A stretch of DNA of 64,000 nt from Branchipolynoe longqiensis (lineage: Eukaryota > Annelida > Polychaeta > Phyllodocida > Polynoidae): NCBI GenBank assembly GCA_030323885.1, contig CM059202.1, forward strand, positions 47,386,849 to 47,450,848, in the 5' to 3' direction. A model generated the notes under the pieces. That model saw nothing but the letters and a program-made list of their open reading frames with translations. It made no database searches and was not told the origin of the DNA. Shown here in pieces: positions 52,761 through 62,451 of this stretch; position 1 is the first letter of the stretch; every line of letters starts with the position of its first letter. The position numbers and the translations under genes were made by a program.

Positions 52761-53220
52761 CGTATTCGATTAAACGACTCTGGTCACCCGAGCCACTTTT
52801 TGGCGCTTGCGCACATCCTGCAGACTCGGGTCGAATAATTGAATAAGCTTGTCCACGCTTGGGTGACAAAAATGGTGGCCGTTTTATTTGTTTTTTTAGT
52901 AGCCGATATAATTACAGCAAAATATGATTTAACTATTTTTATGATGGCATAGTTTAGTGATATTTCCATTTCATTAATCTATGTTATTACCAACAACAAA
53001 AATGTTTGACTGGTACCGGTGGCTGTTATCCTGCAGGATGGTACCAGCGCAAATGTGACGTCATCGCTCCTTGCAAACCCCAGCCAAGAGGTGGGTTACT
53101 GGGGTCGGGACGTTTTGCACACGGCATGTGTATTTGTCGACTCCACTCGCGGTGTTCTATTTGAAATTCTGACGACTCGGGTGACCCCAGTCACCCGGGT
53201 CGTGTTAATCGATTACGGCC
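52761..53220. mobile_element. MITE, CGACTCTGGTCACCCGAG ends, copy 2
   Basis: About 93% identical by eye to 10161-10620 with the same inverted ends; preceded by CGTATTCGATTAA and followed by GTTAATCGATTACG. Confidence 0.78.
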
Positions 53221-53454
53221 ATGAGCTCCGGTTTGTAGGTGACACAAGACGGGTCTCGGGGGAGTTTCTGGTGCCTTACAGGAGTGGAGAAATAACATTA
53301 GGAAATGGATACGGCTACCGTCGGAATACAGATATTGTGAAACTTTGTATGCTTGGACTTTAATAGAATTGGCATACGGTTACCCTCGGGAATTCGATCC
53401 GATTCTCATGGCTGCCCAACCGGAACGCGCCCAGCCGCCACACACACATTTGTA

Positions 53455-54160
53455 TTAACTTTGAATAAAATAGACGTTTTGCACTGCGCGTACCAGCAAC
53501 CTCAATGCATTGTCAATGGCGGTGAGCAATCTTGAATTATATTCATACAGAAGAACTGAAATATCTCTAAAACCACACCACCTAGAGACAAACTGCTTAG
53601 TACACATATAGAAAACATATTCACCGAATAGATTATATTAAATTTATACGGTTAGGGTTCTGGATTTCTATTAATTTTGAATAAAATAAATGTTTTGCAC
53701 TGCGCATACTGGCAAACTCAATGCATTGTCAATGGCAATATCTCTAAAACCACACCACTAAGAAACAAACTGTTTGGAACACATATAGAAAACATATTCA
53801 ACGAATATATTATATTAAATTTATAAGGTTACGGTTCTGTATTTCTATTAATTTTGAATAAAATAGACGTTTTGCACTGCGCGTCCCGGCAAACTCAATG
53901 CATTGTCAATGGCTGTGAGCAATCTTCATACAGAAGAAGTGAAATATCTCTAAAACCACACCACCTAGAGACAAACCGATTGGTACACATATAGAAAACA
54001 TATTCACCGAATAGATTATATTAAATTTATAAGGTTAGGGTTCTCCATTTCTATTAATTTTGAATAAAATAAACGTTTTGCACTGCGCGTACCGGCAAAC
54101 TCAAAGCATTGTCAATGGCCGTTTAGGCCCACTAGTACCGACACGCCACCAAGTGTCGGA
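53455..54160 (-). mobile_element. Helentron/pearl-like element, copy 3
   Basis: About 3.5 units of the ~190-bp satellite (AATAAAATARACGTTTTGCACTGCGCG, TCAATGCATTGTCAATGG), headed at 54160 by the reverse complement of the 12790 head (GACACTTGGTGGCGTGTCGG, CCTAAACGGCCATTGACAATG). It ends 40 bp from exon 2. Confidence 0.65.
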
Positions 54161-54199
54161 AAAATTAACTACGCCACATGTCCCCCATTGCGTACTTAC

Positions 54200-54313
54200 T
54201 TTCACATCTAAGGCCTTCGTAGCCAGTGGGGCAGTCACATTGGAACACCCCGTTCAGGTCGGAACAAGGTGCTCCGTCTGTGCAGGGGTTCGATGCGCAC
54301 ACGTCAAAGGTGT
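54200..54313 (-). CDS. EGF-domain exon 2
   Basis: A 114-nt phase 1-1 exon bounded by a good acceptor (CTTGTTACAG) and donor (A|GTAAGTAC). The peptide has six cysteines in EGF spacing: FDVCASNPC, APC, FQCDC and GLRC, with the typical CPTGYEG turn between cysteines 5 and 6. Joining to exon 1 gives a split Asn codon and joining to exon 3 a split Ser codon; both are natural for EGF arrays. Satellite repeats lie immediately downstream (53455-54160) and a LINE 3' end immediately upstream (54350-54830), but the exon itself is intact. Confidence 0.87.
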
Positions 54314-54349
54314 CTGTAACAAGAGAATGTGAACATACAGAACATTTCA

Positions 54350-54830
54350 ATACAAGGATGAGAGCACTCTGGTCACATTATACAAGTCTCCGGTAAGACC
54401 GTACCTGGAGTTTGCAAATCAACTTTGGGCTCGTCTTCTGGTTAAGCACATTGTAGCTCCGGAAAATGTACAACATCGCACAGCAAGGATTATCGTAGGA
54501 TTTGGAGTGATGGCATATAAAAATCGCCTGAGGAGACATAAGCTAGCAACATTGTCACATTGTCGTCTCAAGGGAGATATGATGGAGACTCATAAGATTA
54601 TTACTGGAGTCTATGACAGTGATGTCACAATGGGTTTGTTCAACGTCAGAATAAACAGTAACAGCAGACGCCAGCAGTATACGATCTTCAACGTGAGGCC
54701 CAGGCTTGAGGTCGGGAAACACTCATTTTTCTTTCTAATGACAAATCCATAGAACAGTCTCCTGGACCAAATGATTGAAACACCAGTGGTGGAAGCATTT
54801 GAGAGAAGGCTGGGTTGAAATTTAGAGGAC
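54350..54830 (+). pseudogene. LINE reverse transcriptase 3' end (CR1-like), no stop-free frame
   Basis: The plus strand reads TLYKSPVRPYLEFANQLWAR, HRTARII, LRRHKLATLSHCRLKGDMME, THKIITGVYD, and after a stop VVEAFERRLG. The RRLxGDMIExxKIxTGxYD block is the standard C-terminal part of CR1/L2-type LINE ORF2. Stops and one shift inactivate it. It is a different LINE family from the ends at 6.5 and 58.5 kb but the same type as 62000-62320. Confidence 0.78.
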
Positions 54831-54839
54831 ACTCACAAA

Positions 54840-56420
54840 TATATAACTTCAGGGCTCCGTTGACCTCCATATGTGTTCAAAAGAATAGTACTTTTTACCA
54901 TAACGAGCTGGCATTAGAGGCCCAATAGGGCCTAGATCAGCCAGACGATGATCTGTATGTTAATCTGTAAGGTAATCAGGGCGTCAAGTGAGGCAGTTGG
55001 TCAAAAAAATAGGAAGACATGGATTTCTTTGTCAGAAAATAGGATAAAATAGATATTTTCCCCACAAAATAGGAATTTTGTATGAGAGCAAATGTACCAA
55101 AATAGTGTATAAAAGCCATCAAATTAGTAGTCACCTCAAAAAGTAGGAAAACAGGAAACAAACGATTGAAGTTCAAATTTTAATTTATGGTATGATCATA
55201 CTGTGCTACTTGTTCAAGTCTCATTCTATTTGATTCGTAGATTACCGCATTACCCAGTTTAGTAGGCAGCCCCTGCTTAGTAGGTGCCCCCCTATTTTAC
55301 TAAAAACCTGCTTTCTAATAATCCAGAACAAAGTGTGCAGAGCAGAGACAAATTATTCCATTTCGAACAAAAAAAAGATGCAACAGATCAAACGGTTAAA
55401 CAAAAATAAGGGTAAAATAAGAATTATTTGAATGAAAATAGGGCTAAATAGGGCCTCATGGAAAAATAGGGAAAATAGGTGAAAGTATTTTACACGTGAT
55501 GACCTGAGTGCTGCCACTCTGGACTTAACACACAAAAAAGTATGAAATCTTATTTGATTCTCCAGCCTCCGTCATCTTGTGTTTGTATTATTATTGGTCA
55601 TCTACTATACCACCTATCTGTGTATGTGGTAACTTTTTCGCGGAAAGTGAGAAGAAGAAGCTCCAGCCGGGGGAAGCCATGAGGTCCCTGAGACAGGGAT
55701 GCCATTTGGGGTTGATGAAATTAGTGGAAAACACGAAAAGTGACAAGTTTAGTTTGGGCAGTACCCGCTAGGTAGCGCTACCGTACTTCGGTCACCGCTG
55801 ACCGGGTAGGCTCAGTATTGACGATAGTGTTCTCGTAAAGCGACAGGAGGTGCCACCGGCAGTGTCAGTGCTTAACATTATGAGAAAGTCGTCATCGAAT
55901 ATTGACCAATCACGGCACACCAAATTCTTCATATTTTGCCTGTTCCATTAAAGATTTTCCAGTAGAAATCAAATGGCTGGCATACAGACATCAGGGGCGA
56001 CAACATCAGCACCCCCAGGGCCAGATAAAAGATTCACCTGGTACTTATACCAGCCTTATATAAATACGTGCCAAAACAGCGATAGTATGGAACAAGTAGA
56101 ATGCCTGGCACCAGTGTCAAATGGTTACTTATATCAGAACAGAGTCGGTGAAATGGGAGAGAATGCAAAAAGACAAGATGGCGGCCAGAGAATGCTGTCG
56201 ATTTCACTCTTAAATTGCATTAAAGTATATGTTTTATTATATTTACCAACTCAAAAGTAGCGGGTAAACATGAAGACACATACAAAGAATAAATGTTGCT
56301 TCTTAGATTGTGAAATTAGGCTCTCATAAAGATTCAATTCATTAGCCTGATTTATCGACCGTTTTTATATAAGGCTGGTTTTCACCCCTGTACTGGAAGT
56401 ACGGGGTGAATCTTTTATCT
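54840..56420. other. No gene recognised
   Basis: 54990-55480 is unusually rich in AAATAGG-like motifs. 55577-56260 contains two plus-strand frames (64 and 95 codons) without known motifs. Confidence 0.45.
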
Positions 56421-56446
56421 ACCCCAGGGCCAGCTGCAGCCAAAGC

Positions 56447-57392
56447 ATGCAGCACGACATATCGTGAGAGACCGACACCGACTCCGATGCATCGTACCCC
56501 GACCAGGGGCAGCGCCCGGCCCCACCACGGCCCTCACGGCCGGACGAACAGAACATTGAAACCAAGATGAGAGACTTCAAGGAGTGCATGGCTGCATGCA
56601 TCGAGGCGCGCATGGATGCCCTACAGCTGTCGATAGAAAGGCTGGTGGACCGCAACCTGGAGTGCCAGCCCCGCCAGCAAGACCACCCTCCCAGGCAAGC
56701 GGACGAAAGAAGGCGGTCTATAACACCACCACGGCAGCAGCGAGACGATGACCGTGACAAACAGAAGAGGCGGCGTCGCGACAGATTACAGTCCCCACAC
56801 CTGGCGCCGGTGGCAATGTGGCGCACACCAACACCACCGCAGCAGCAACGCTGCGATAACAACGGCGAGCATAGGAGCAGGGATGAAAGTGATCTCCGGG
56901 AAAAAAAGCGGAAATGCTGATATTCTCCCATAGGCTTAACACTGTCAGGGAATCTCGGAAAATTTCCGGAAGTTGGGTTTCATATATATTGGTATAAGCT
57001 GATAGTGCTGCGCCATTTGAAGCATGTATAATGGTACTAGTAGTATACGCTGGAAGTGCTGCGGCGTTTGGAGCATTTATGAGTGGTATACGCTGATAGT
57101 GCTGCGGCGTCTGCACCACATATTAGTATAGATCTACGCTGATGGTGCTGCGGGATTGAAAAATCACGGAAATCAGCGGAATCGTGGAGATCTTTCATCC
57201 CTGATAGGAGGCACCGCCGCGACGGCTCACCCTCGTCGGAGCCCGTAAGCTCCCAACAAAAGAGACGCCACATGTACCCCCAACTCCGTAAACGGGGGAG
57301 CCGAAGAAGCCACTCGCATACGAGAGGCGACTGCCAAAATCACCCGGACGAGAATGACGCGCAAACTCAACAACATGGGTGACGCCATGGAG
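56447..57392 (+). pseudogene. DIRS ORF1 (gag-like), split by a MITE
   Basis: From Met 56447 the frame meets TGA after six codons, then reads TDTDSDASYPDQGQRP, RDFKECMAACIEARMDALQL (helical), Arg/Gln/Asp-rich sequence (RRSITPPRQQRDDDRDKQKR), reaching the MITE at 56878. Beyond the MITE the same frame resumes at 57204 (RRDGSPSSEPVSS, then KRRHMYPQLRKRGSRR) and stops at about 57390. The target duplication lets the two halves align without a shift, so the ORF was open when the MITE inserted, apart from the early TGA. The basic, low-complexity composition suits a nucleic-acid-binding structural protein. Confidence 0.65.
56878..57203. mobile_element. CAGGGATGAAAG MITE, copy 4, with perfect target duplication
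   Basis: 326 bp from CAGGGATGAAAGTGATCTCC to GGAGATCTTTCATCCCTG, flanked by ATAGGAG at 56871-56877 and 57204-57210. This copy defines the ends and the 7-bp duplication of the family. Confidence 0.9.
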
Positions 57393-57479
57393 AGATGCCA
57401 CGTGCAACAAAGCCGACTTGAAGGTAAGAGGGCAGTGTTGCAGGATATGTTTATTACCAATCCAATTTCCAAATGATTC

Positions 57480-58390
57480 ATGTATCTTAAACTGCTTTAT
57501 GTTCACCATTGACATACGCAGGGCGTATAAGAACTTTAGATCCTGACCCTTTGACTGGCTCCTCCATGGCGCCAAATGGCACGACAAACATTACCTGGAT
57601 ATATCTGTCCCCTTTGGTGCGCGCGGCTCCAGCTGCCACATACAGCACGTGGCTGAGGCTGTGGTGTACATACTCAGGAACAAAGGAATACACGCCACCA
57701 TGTAAATCGACGACTTGATTGTCATAGCCCCTGATAAGCAGACCTGCCAACAACAATTTGAAACAAAAAGGCGACTATTCAGCCAACTCGTATTACCACA
57801 GCCAACAGAGAAGACCCAGGCACCAGTCCCAGAAGTACGATGGCTAAGCATATGCATAAGTGCCCCAGAAATGACACTCCCTATGCCAGCCGACAAAATA
57901 AACAGTACGCTGAGAACTGTCCGGGCCACAGCAGATAATGAGCAAATCACACAAAAGTAACTGCAGTCACTGCTTGGTAAGCTACTTCACTTATCAAAAT
58001 GTGTTCCACCAGCCAGACTGTTTGTAGGGCGCCTCCTATACGCACTAAGGACCATGACCACCAACCGCATCAACATATCCGAACAGATGAGGAGGGACCT
58101 TGCCTGGTTCCCAGAGTTCACACACTCCTGGAACGGCACATCACTCACACCGCAAAACAACCCGGAAAGGGAGCTGGTGGTGGATGTGTGCATGGGAGGG
58201 ATCGGAGGTGCCGATGGCAGATATGGCTACTCGGCACAACTCACAGAGCAGACCAATGACGACCCAGAAACCATAACCCAGATAGGAGCCGCCAATGTGC
58301 TGATAGCGCTACATACGCCCATACGCGAAGACACACAGGGACACATAACCATCAGATGTGACAATGAAGCAGTAGAACATATGCTATCAT
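57480..58390 (+). pseudogene. DIRS reverse transcriptase and RNase H
   Basis: One plus frame, interrupted by stops, carries AYKNFRS, PFDWLLHGAKWHDKHYLDIS, VPFGARGSSCHIQHVAEAVV, then M-stop-IDDLIVIAPDKQ, where the catalytic Y of the YIDD box is replaced by TAA (57703-57705). Other stops are TGA 57544-57546 and TAA 57958-57960. After LQSLLGKLLHLSKCVPPARL the RNase H module follows: WFPEFTHSWNGTSL, VVDVCMGGIGGADGRYGYSA and ITIRCDNEAVEHML. The domain order and spacing are complete, so it is a nearly full-length but dead polymerase. Confidence 0.82.
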
Positions 58391-58529
58391 GCTGCAACAT
58401 CTGCGACATATTCAATCAAGAGGCTAACCTGGAAGGACAAAATGACAAATAAGGAAATCTGCTGCAACATCTGCGACATATTCAATCAAGAGGCTAACCT
58501 GGAAGGACAAAATGACAAATAAGGAAATA
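58390..58529 (+). repeat. Exact 70-bp tandem duplication at the DIRS-LINE junction
   Basis: 58390-58459 and 58460-58529 are identical (CTGCTGCAACATCTGCGACA to CAAATAAGGAAAT). The unit spans the junction between DIRS sequence and LINE 3' sequence, so it arose after the LINE insertion, or is an assembly artefact. Confidence 0.85.
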
Positions 58530-58845
58530 CTCGAACGGACAGGGCTGCCCTCTATGGAAGATCTTCTGATCAAAAAGAATCTCCGGTGGACTGGACACCT
58601 CATGAGGATGTCATCAGACAGGCTACCAAAGCAGATCCTCTATTCTCAACTTTCTTCTGGTTACAGAAAGAGATGGCGCCCTTGTCTCCGGTTCAAGGAT
58701 ACCATCAAGAGAAACCTGAAGCTGAGAGACATTAAGACCGACTCATGGACATCACTCTCACAGCAGAGAGCTAAATGGAGAGCGGCAGTCAAGTAATGAA
58801 AGCAGTCTTTGTCGCATCGCGACCGACAGCATGATGATGATGATG
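58460..58845 (+). pseudogene. LINE 3' end inserted in the DIRS element
   Basis: Reads NKEILERTGLPSMEDLLIKK, LRWTGHLMRMSSDRLPKQIL, RKRWRPCLRFKDTIKRNLK and ends, after a stop, with TCGCATCGCGACCGACAGC and a (ATG)5-like tail (58829-58846). It is near-identical to the minus-strand copy at 6445-6849 (about 95% by eye). It is truncated at its 5' side, as usual for LINE insertions. Confidence 0.85.
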
Positions 58846-58879
58846 ACATGTGCTATCAACAGGCAAGGGCCACAACCCC

Positions 58880-60053
58880 CGTCTCCTACAGATCGCGAGG
58901 GCGGCCTGGATGTTTCAGGTTTCATCCACAACATACGAGTGACATTCAAACACATACTCGGGGTCGACAACAAACTCGCAGATGCCCCAAGTGGAGCGCA
59001 CATTAATGCAACATACCAAAATAAAGCCATAAGCTCATGCCTACGAAATAACATCTGGCCTGTTAAACCAAGCCTCCATGTATTCAAACAACTCGAACCT
59101 CTCCTCCCTCGCAGACCCAACATACAAGTGAGTCACCTATGCAGCACGAGCGAGACAGGAATCCGCGTCCCAGGTATATCGGCCAACCACAGGACGACCA
59201 TCGCAGCATACCGGCACCACTGCGACCGGTACGGAGCGGACCCCTTCGCGTCCACCCCACCGGAGGCACTATGTTGGCTAGAGGAACTAGCCGACCGACA
59301 GTGCCCATCTTCAATCGCCAACTCTGCCTCTCAACTGCGCCTATACTTACGAATGGAGGAGGGATCAACACAGCCGCTCTACCACATAACCATACGATTG
59401 GACACCTTCAGAAGGTCCAAGACACACACCCCAAAGCCGACAGTGGATGAACCAATACCAGCAATAAAGGACGCAATATCTCCAACAAACACCAGAAGGA
59501 CGGCTGGTGGCAACGGCTCTCATGTTCTTTACCGGAGCCCGACAATCGTAGGTGGCGCCCCGATCGACAGCCACCTTCGACCCGTCACGCCACACCACGA
59601 GGGACTACATAGTGATCAAGCAAGGACAGTTCCATATACAACAGAAATGGGCAAAAAAATATGCAGGGAACCCACCAGTCATGTGACATGTGCCTGGCAC
59701 TCTCGCTAGACCCCAACTTCTGCCCGGTGAACACATACCGCAAGATGATACGCGAGGCGCCCACCACAAGGGAGCACCAGCCACTGCTCACATTCCCCCA
59801 AGATAGTGCAACCATGACAATCCCCTACATGGCTAAGGAATGGCGACAAGCCCAGCTACACACAGGGGTCCAAAACCCCTACACACTACATGCTATCAGG
59901 AAGGCCGCAGCCACCATCGCTTTCACCTCAGGCAGTACTGAGCTTGAAGTCCAGCGATTTGGTGAGTGGGCCTCAATCACCCATAGGATCTATATCAACA
60001 CACGCGATTCAAACAAAGTAAACCACACCCTCATCAGAGCCATAAGCAAATAA
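58880..60053 (+). pseudogene. DIRS tyrosine recombinase
   Basis: The plus frame 58831-59450 starts with the tail of RNase H (VTFKHILGVDNKLADAPS) and continues into the recombinase N-terminal domain (RTTIAAYRHHCDRYGADPFA; ALCWLEELADRQCPSSIANS; QLRLYLRMEE). A frame change leads to the first catalytic box (TALMFFTGARQS, then TAG at 59548-59550). The last frame, 59661-60053, carries the HxxR box (LHAIRKAAATIAFTSG) and the closing GEWASITHRIYI with the candidate nucleophilic Tyr, stopping at 60053. At least two shifts and one stop inactivate it, although all catalytic boxes can still be found. Confidence 0.8.
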
Positions 60054-61327
60054 ACACAAACCAAACAATTGGCTTGGCCAATTGATTAGCACAGCCGATC
60101 AAAAGAATAAACAAAAATGATAAAAAAAACACTCAAAGAAGAAAAAATGACAATCACCAATTGACACCCGAGCAATTGACATATCACCTTCAACTCATTA
60201 TTGTGAATTTAACTTGTTCATTAATATGCTTTATTGCTTCTTAATCTGCTATCATGTTATTATGTAAATCTTGATTATCTCATTGCTAATTGTCCATATG
60301 TCGGATCTAGCATCTCAAACTCATATGTTATCATTGGTGCGTGACCTTATGTCGACCGGGACTTCCCACCCTCCACAATGAATCACATGTAATGCTGCTG
60401 GGGGGGCTGTGCCCGAAATAAAGTCATGTCCTTTGTCCCTCTTCAGCTTCCATGTCTTTTGTGCCAGCGAGCAATGCATCCCAAAACATGTCTAAAACAT
60501 TAATAAAAAATTGTTAAATGAAATAAGGAGAATTTTGGAATTCCATTAATTAGTGGAAGACTGGCATCCCTGCTGAGAGGGGGCGCCACCGGGCATGGTC
60601 ATGAATAGTAGATGGATGTTGACGGACTTTTGCAAATGTATGTGTAGTATAAAGCATTTATACAAATATTATTATGGAACCTTTTATTCAATATTTTGCA
60701 TATTGGATTCGAACCCACAACTCCCAAGCTTGCGCGCTAGGCGGTGCTGGCAGTGAGGTTATATGAGCTGGGTGCCGATTGGTTGCTCAGCGGCGGTGGT
60801 GGGATTCGCTCCTCCACCACCTCCAACGGTCGTATGCATACATCAGCCCAGTTGGTCGGAAGCTTTAGCTTTAGAAATTTTAATTGTAGATCAATAAAAA
60901 GGTAGGTCTAATTCAATCCAACTCCAGTGTCTTTGTAATAACTAATAATACTCACATAATTCTTATACATCACCAATATATGAAAGTGGTATGCAGGTAT
61001 TGCAGGTATAGCAATACCTCAGGGAGTTTGACGCCCCTGCCTTGCAGAGTTGTAAACCACTGCCTTGTGGTACAGGTTCTTGACAGAACCGAAGGCTAAG
61101 GGAGCAAACCCTAAACAGAAAACCATGTCACTGTGGCAGCATTAAGGGCGGTTGATGTATGGAACTCCCAACATCTCCCGACCAGCCACTGCAGGGACAA
61201 ATAGTTTTGCGCCTGTCTTGACATGTTCTTGCCGGTGTGAAACCTCTATTTGCTCCCCGAGAGAGTGCCACTGGTAATTTGCAAAAGCCAGCAGCACTTG
61301 AACAGTTTTGCAGGCAGCTTTCATGAC
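60054..61327. other. Element 3' flank and SINE-like relics
   Basis: 60054-60450 is the AT-rich 3' end of the DIRS element (TTGGCTTGGCCAATTGATT palindrome at 60070). 60700-60750 holds a minus-strand tRNA-like head (GGGTTCGAATCC box B). The remainder to 61327 shows no gene. Confidence 0.5.
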
Positions 61328-61384
61328 ATGTTGGAGAGCGGCAGTCAAGTAATGAAAGCCGTCTTTGTCGCATCGCGACCGACA
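61328..61384 (+). pseudogene. LINE 3' terminal fragment
   Basis: TTGGAGAGCGGCAGTCAAGT to CATCGCGACCGACA matches 58776-58829; only the last ~57 bp of the element are present. Confidence 0.65.
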
Positions 61385-61503
61385 AATCATATTAGAAATT
61401 TCTTTTAATTCTTTATAAATGCGATTATCAAAAATGGTGAAGAACTTTCATAGCTGAATAATTGCGAAAATCAGAAAGCTGGAGACCACCAACATGAACT
61501 TAC

Positions 61504-61617
61504 TTTGACATAAAGATCCCGTGTGTCCTGGCGCGCACTGACAAACATAGCCGTCAATTTCATCAATGCATACCTTGTAGTCTACACATGGATCTGAATC
61601 ACACTCATCAGTTTCAA
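61504..61617 (-). CDS. EGF-domain exon 1 (calcium-binding type)
   Basis: A 114-nt exon with AG immediately before 61617 and a strong donor (A|GTAAGT) after 61504. It starts with two bases of a split codon and ends with one, so it is a phase 1-1 exon of 38 codons, the classical length of one EGF module. The peptide shows the six-cysteine pattern: TDECDSDPC, then VC, YVCQC and GSLC. The TDEC start with an Asp/Tyr pair (EIDGYVC) fits a calcium-binding EGF repeat; these repeats mediate extracellular protein contacts. The acceptor's pyrimidine tract is weak (TTAAATAG). It is the most 5' exon of the gene seen in the window. Confidence 0.85.
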
Positions 61618-61999
61618 CTATTTAATGACAAAGAAAACCAAAATTAAAGAACAAATAATTGTACATGTAGCATAACATGGATAATTCTCAGTGAGATGGG
61701 TGGTGGTCGCCATGCCAAACTTTACCACTGACACTTGGTGCCACCTATCGATTTCGGCCGAAACTTCCTTATAATAACTCAATGACCCAGATGGCGCCAC
61801 CTAGTGTCAAACGGCACCTTCGGTGTTGATGCCTCAGCCTACCTCCGGGTTATTTTAAGATCCCGCAAAGTTTTCCCGCCACACACCCCACCCCCTCTAC
61901 TATATATAGCGATATAGCGAACGGTAGACAGGAAGTGTGAACACTTATTTGTCTCTCATTTTTGCTTGAGTGCAAGTAAATAAGCAACACAAGGAGTAA
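61618..61999. other. Intronic, no gene recognised
   Basis: Upstream of exon 1; contains ATGGCGCCACCTAGTGTCAA at 61791-61810, a motif recurring near 12100 and 63243 and resembling the satellite-element heads. Confidence 0.45.
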
Positions 62000-62330
62000 T
62001 TAGTAGCATGTGGTGAATAAGGGGTCAAATTTCCCTGGATCATCAGCCCATGCTTTTTCTAATCTATTCTTGAATGAATTAATTGACTCCGCATCAATAA
62101 CATTTTGTGGGAGACTGTTCCATATATTTATGATCCTGTTTGAGAAACTATGTTGCCTTAACTTTGAAATGGCTCTGGGTTTTACTAATTTGAGAGTATG
62201 GCCCCGACTGCCGAATTGGCCTAACAAGAGACTTAAATAGAATGAGAAAATTGTTCTTGTTGAGGCGATGGAAAGTTCTTTTAATTATTCCTACTCTCTG
62301 GAGGTTAGGGCAAAAGAACTGTCATGGGTC
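62000..62330 (-). pseudogene. LINE reverse transcriptase 3' end (CR1-like)
   Basis: Minus 62227-62000 reads RGHTLKLVKPRAISKLRQHS, FSNRIINIWNSLPQNVIDAE, SINSFKNRLEKAW, and stops: the classical C-terminus of CR1/L2-type LINE ORF2 (RGHxxKL, FFxxRVxxxWNxLP, VxAxSxxxFKxxLD). Upstream to about 62330 (IIKRTFHRLNKNNF region) a frameshift separates the preceding part. It lies between exon 1 and a TIR element, in the same orientation as the host gene. Confidence 0.8.
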
Positions 62331-62451
62331 GGGTTGAGAGCCCAAGTCTTTCTCTATTATCCATTATGTTCGCTCATTATTCTATTTGTGTGATTAAATA
62401 AGGCGCTAGTATACTCCTGTCTCTTCATGAATTACCTTCTAATCAAACGCC

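Larger units (their letters stand above)
56422..60450 (+). mobile_element. DIRS-type tyrosine-recombinase retrotransposon, multiply interrupted
   Basis: Coding order on the plus strand is gag-like ORF1 (56447-57392), reverse transcriptase and RNase H (57480-58390), tyrosine recombinase (58880-60053), then a polyadenylation signal (GAAATAAAG, about 60416). The recombinase in place of an integrase is diagnostic of DIRS-like elements. A MITE (56878-57203) and a LINE end (58460-58845) are inserted in it. No long terminal repeats are seen. Confidence 0.82.
14287..61617 (-). other. Partial host gene: multi-EGF type I transmembrane protein (gene span)
   Basis: Seven minus-strand exons form one consistent gene model: 61617-61504, 54313-54200, 47811-47698, 32044-31931, 26408-26322, 23495-23340 and 14537-14355 (or to 14287). 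Every exon starts after an AG, ends before a GT and begins and ends in phase 1, so all split codons join in frame. The product would have four EGF modules, two scavenger-receptor-like cysteine-rich modules, a membrane helix and an acidic, proline-rich cytoplasmic tail. This is the layout of cell-surface EGF-repeat receptors such as MEGF/SREC-type or fibropellin/Notch-like proteins. No signal peptide is seen, so the 5' end lies beyond 64000. The large introns are filled with mobile elements. Adjacency of the exons in one transcript is inferred from phase and order; RNA reads would settle it. The gene's exact family is not resolved. Confidence 0.75.

Noticed and set aside
54834..54865. Small exon with a GTGAGT donor next to the LINE end
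   Set aside because: Only about 28 nt from the nearest AG, not in EGF phase or pattern, and adjacent to the LINE 3' end.
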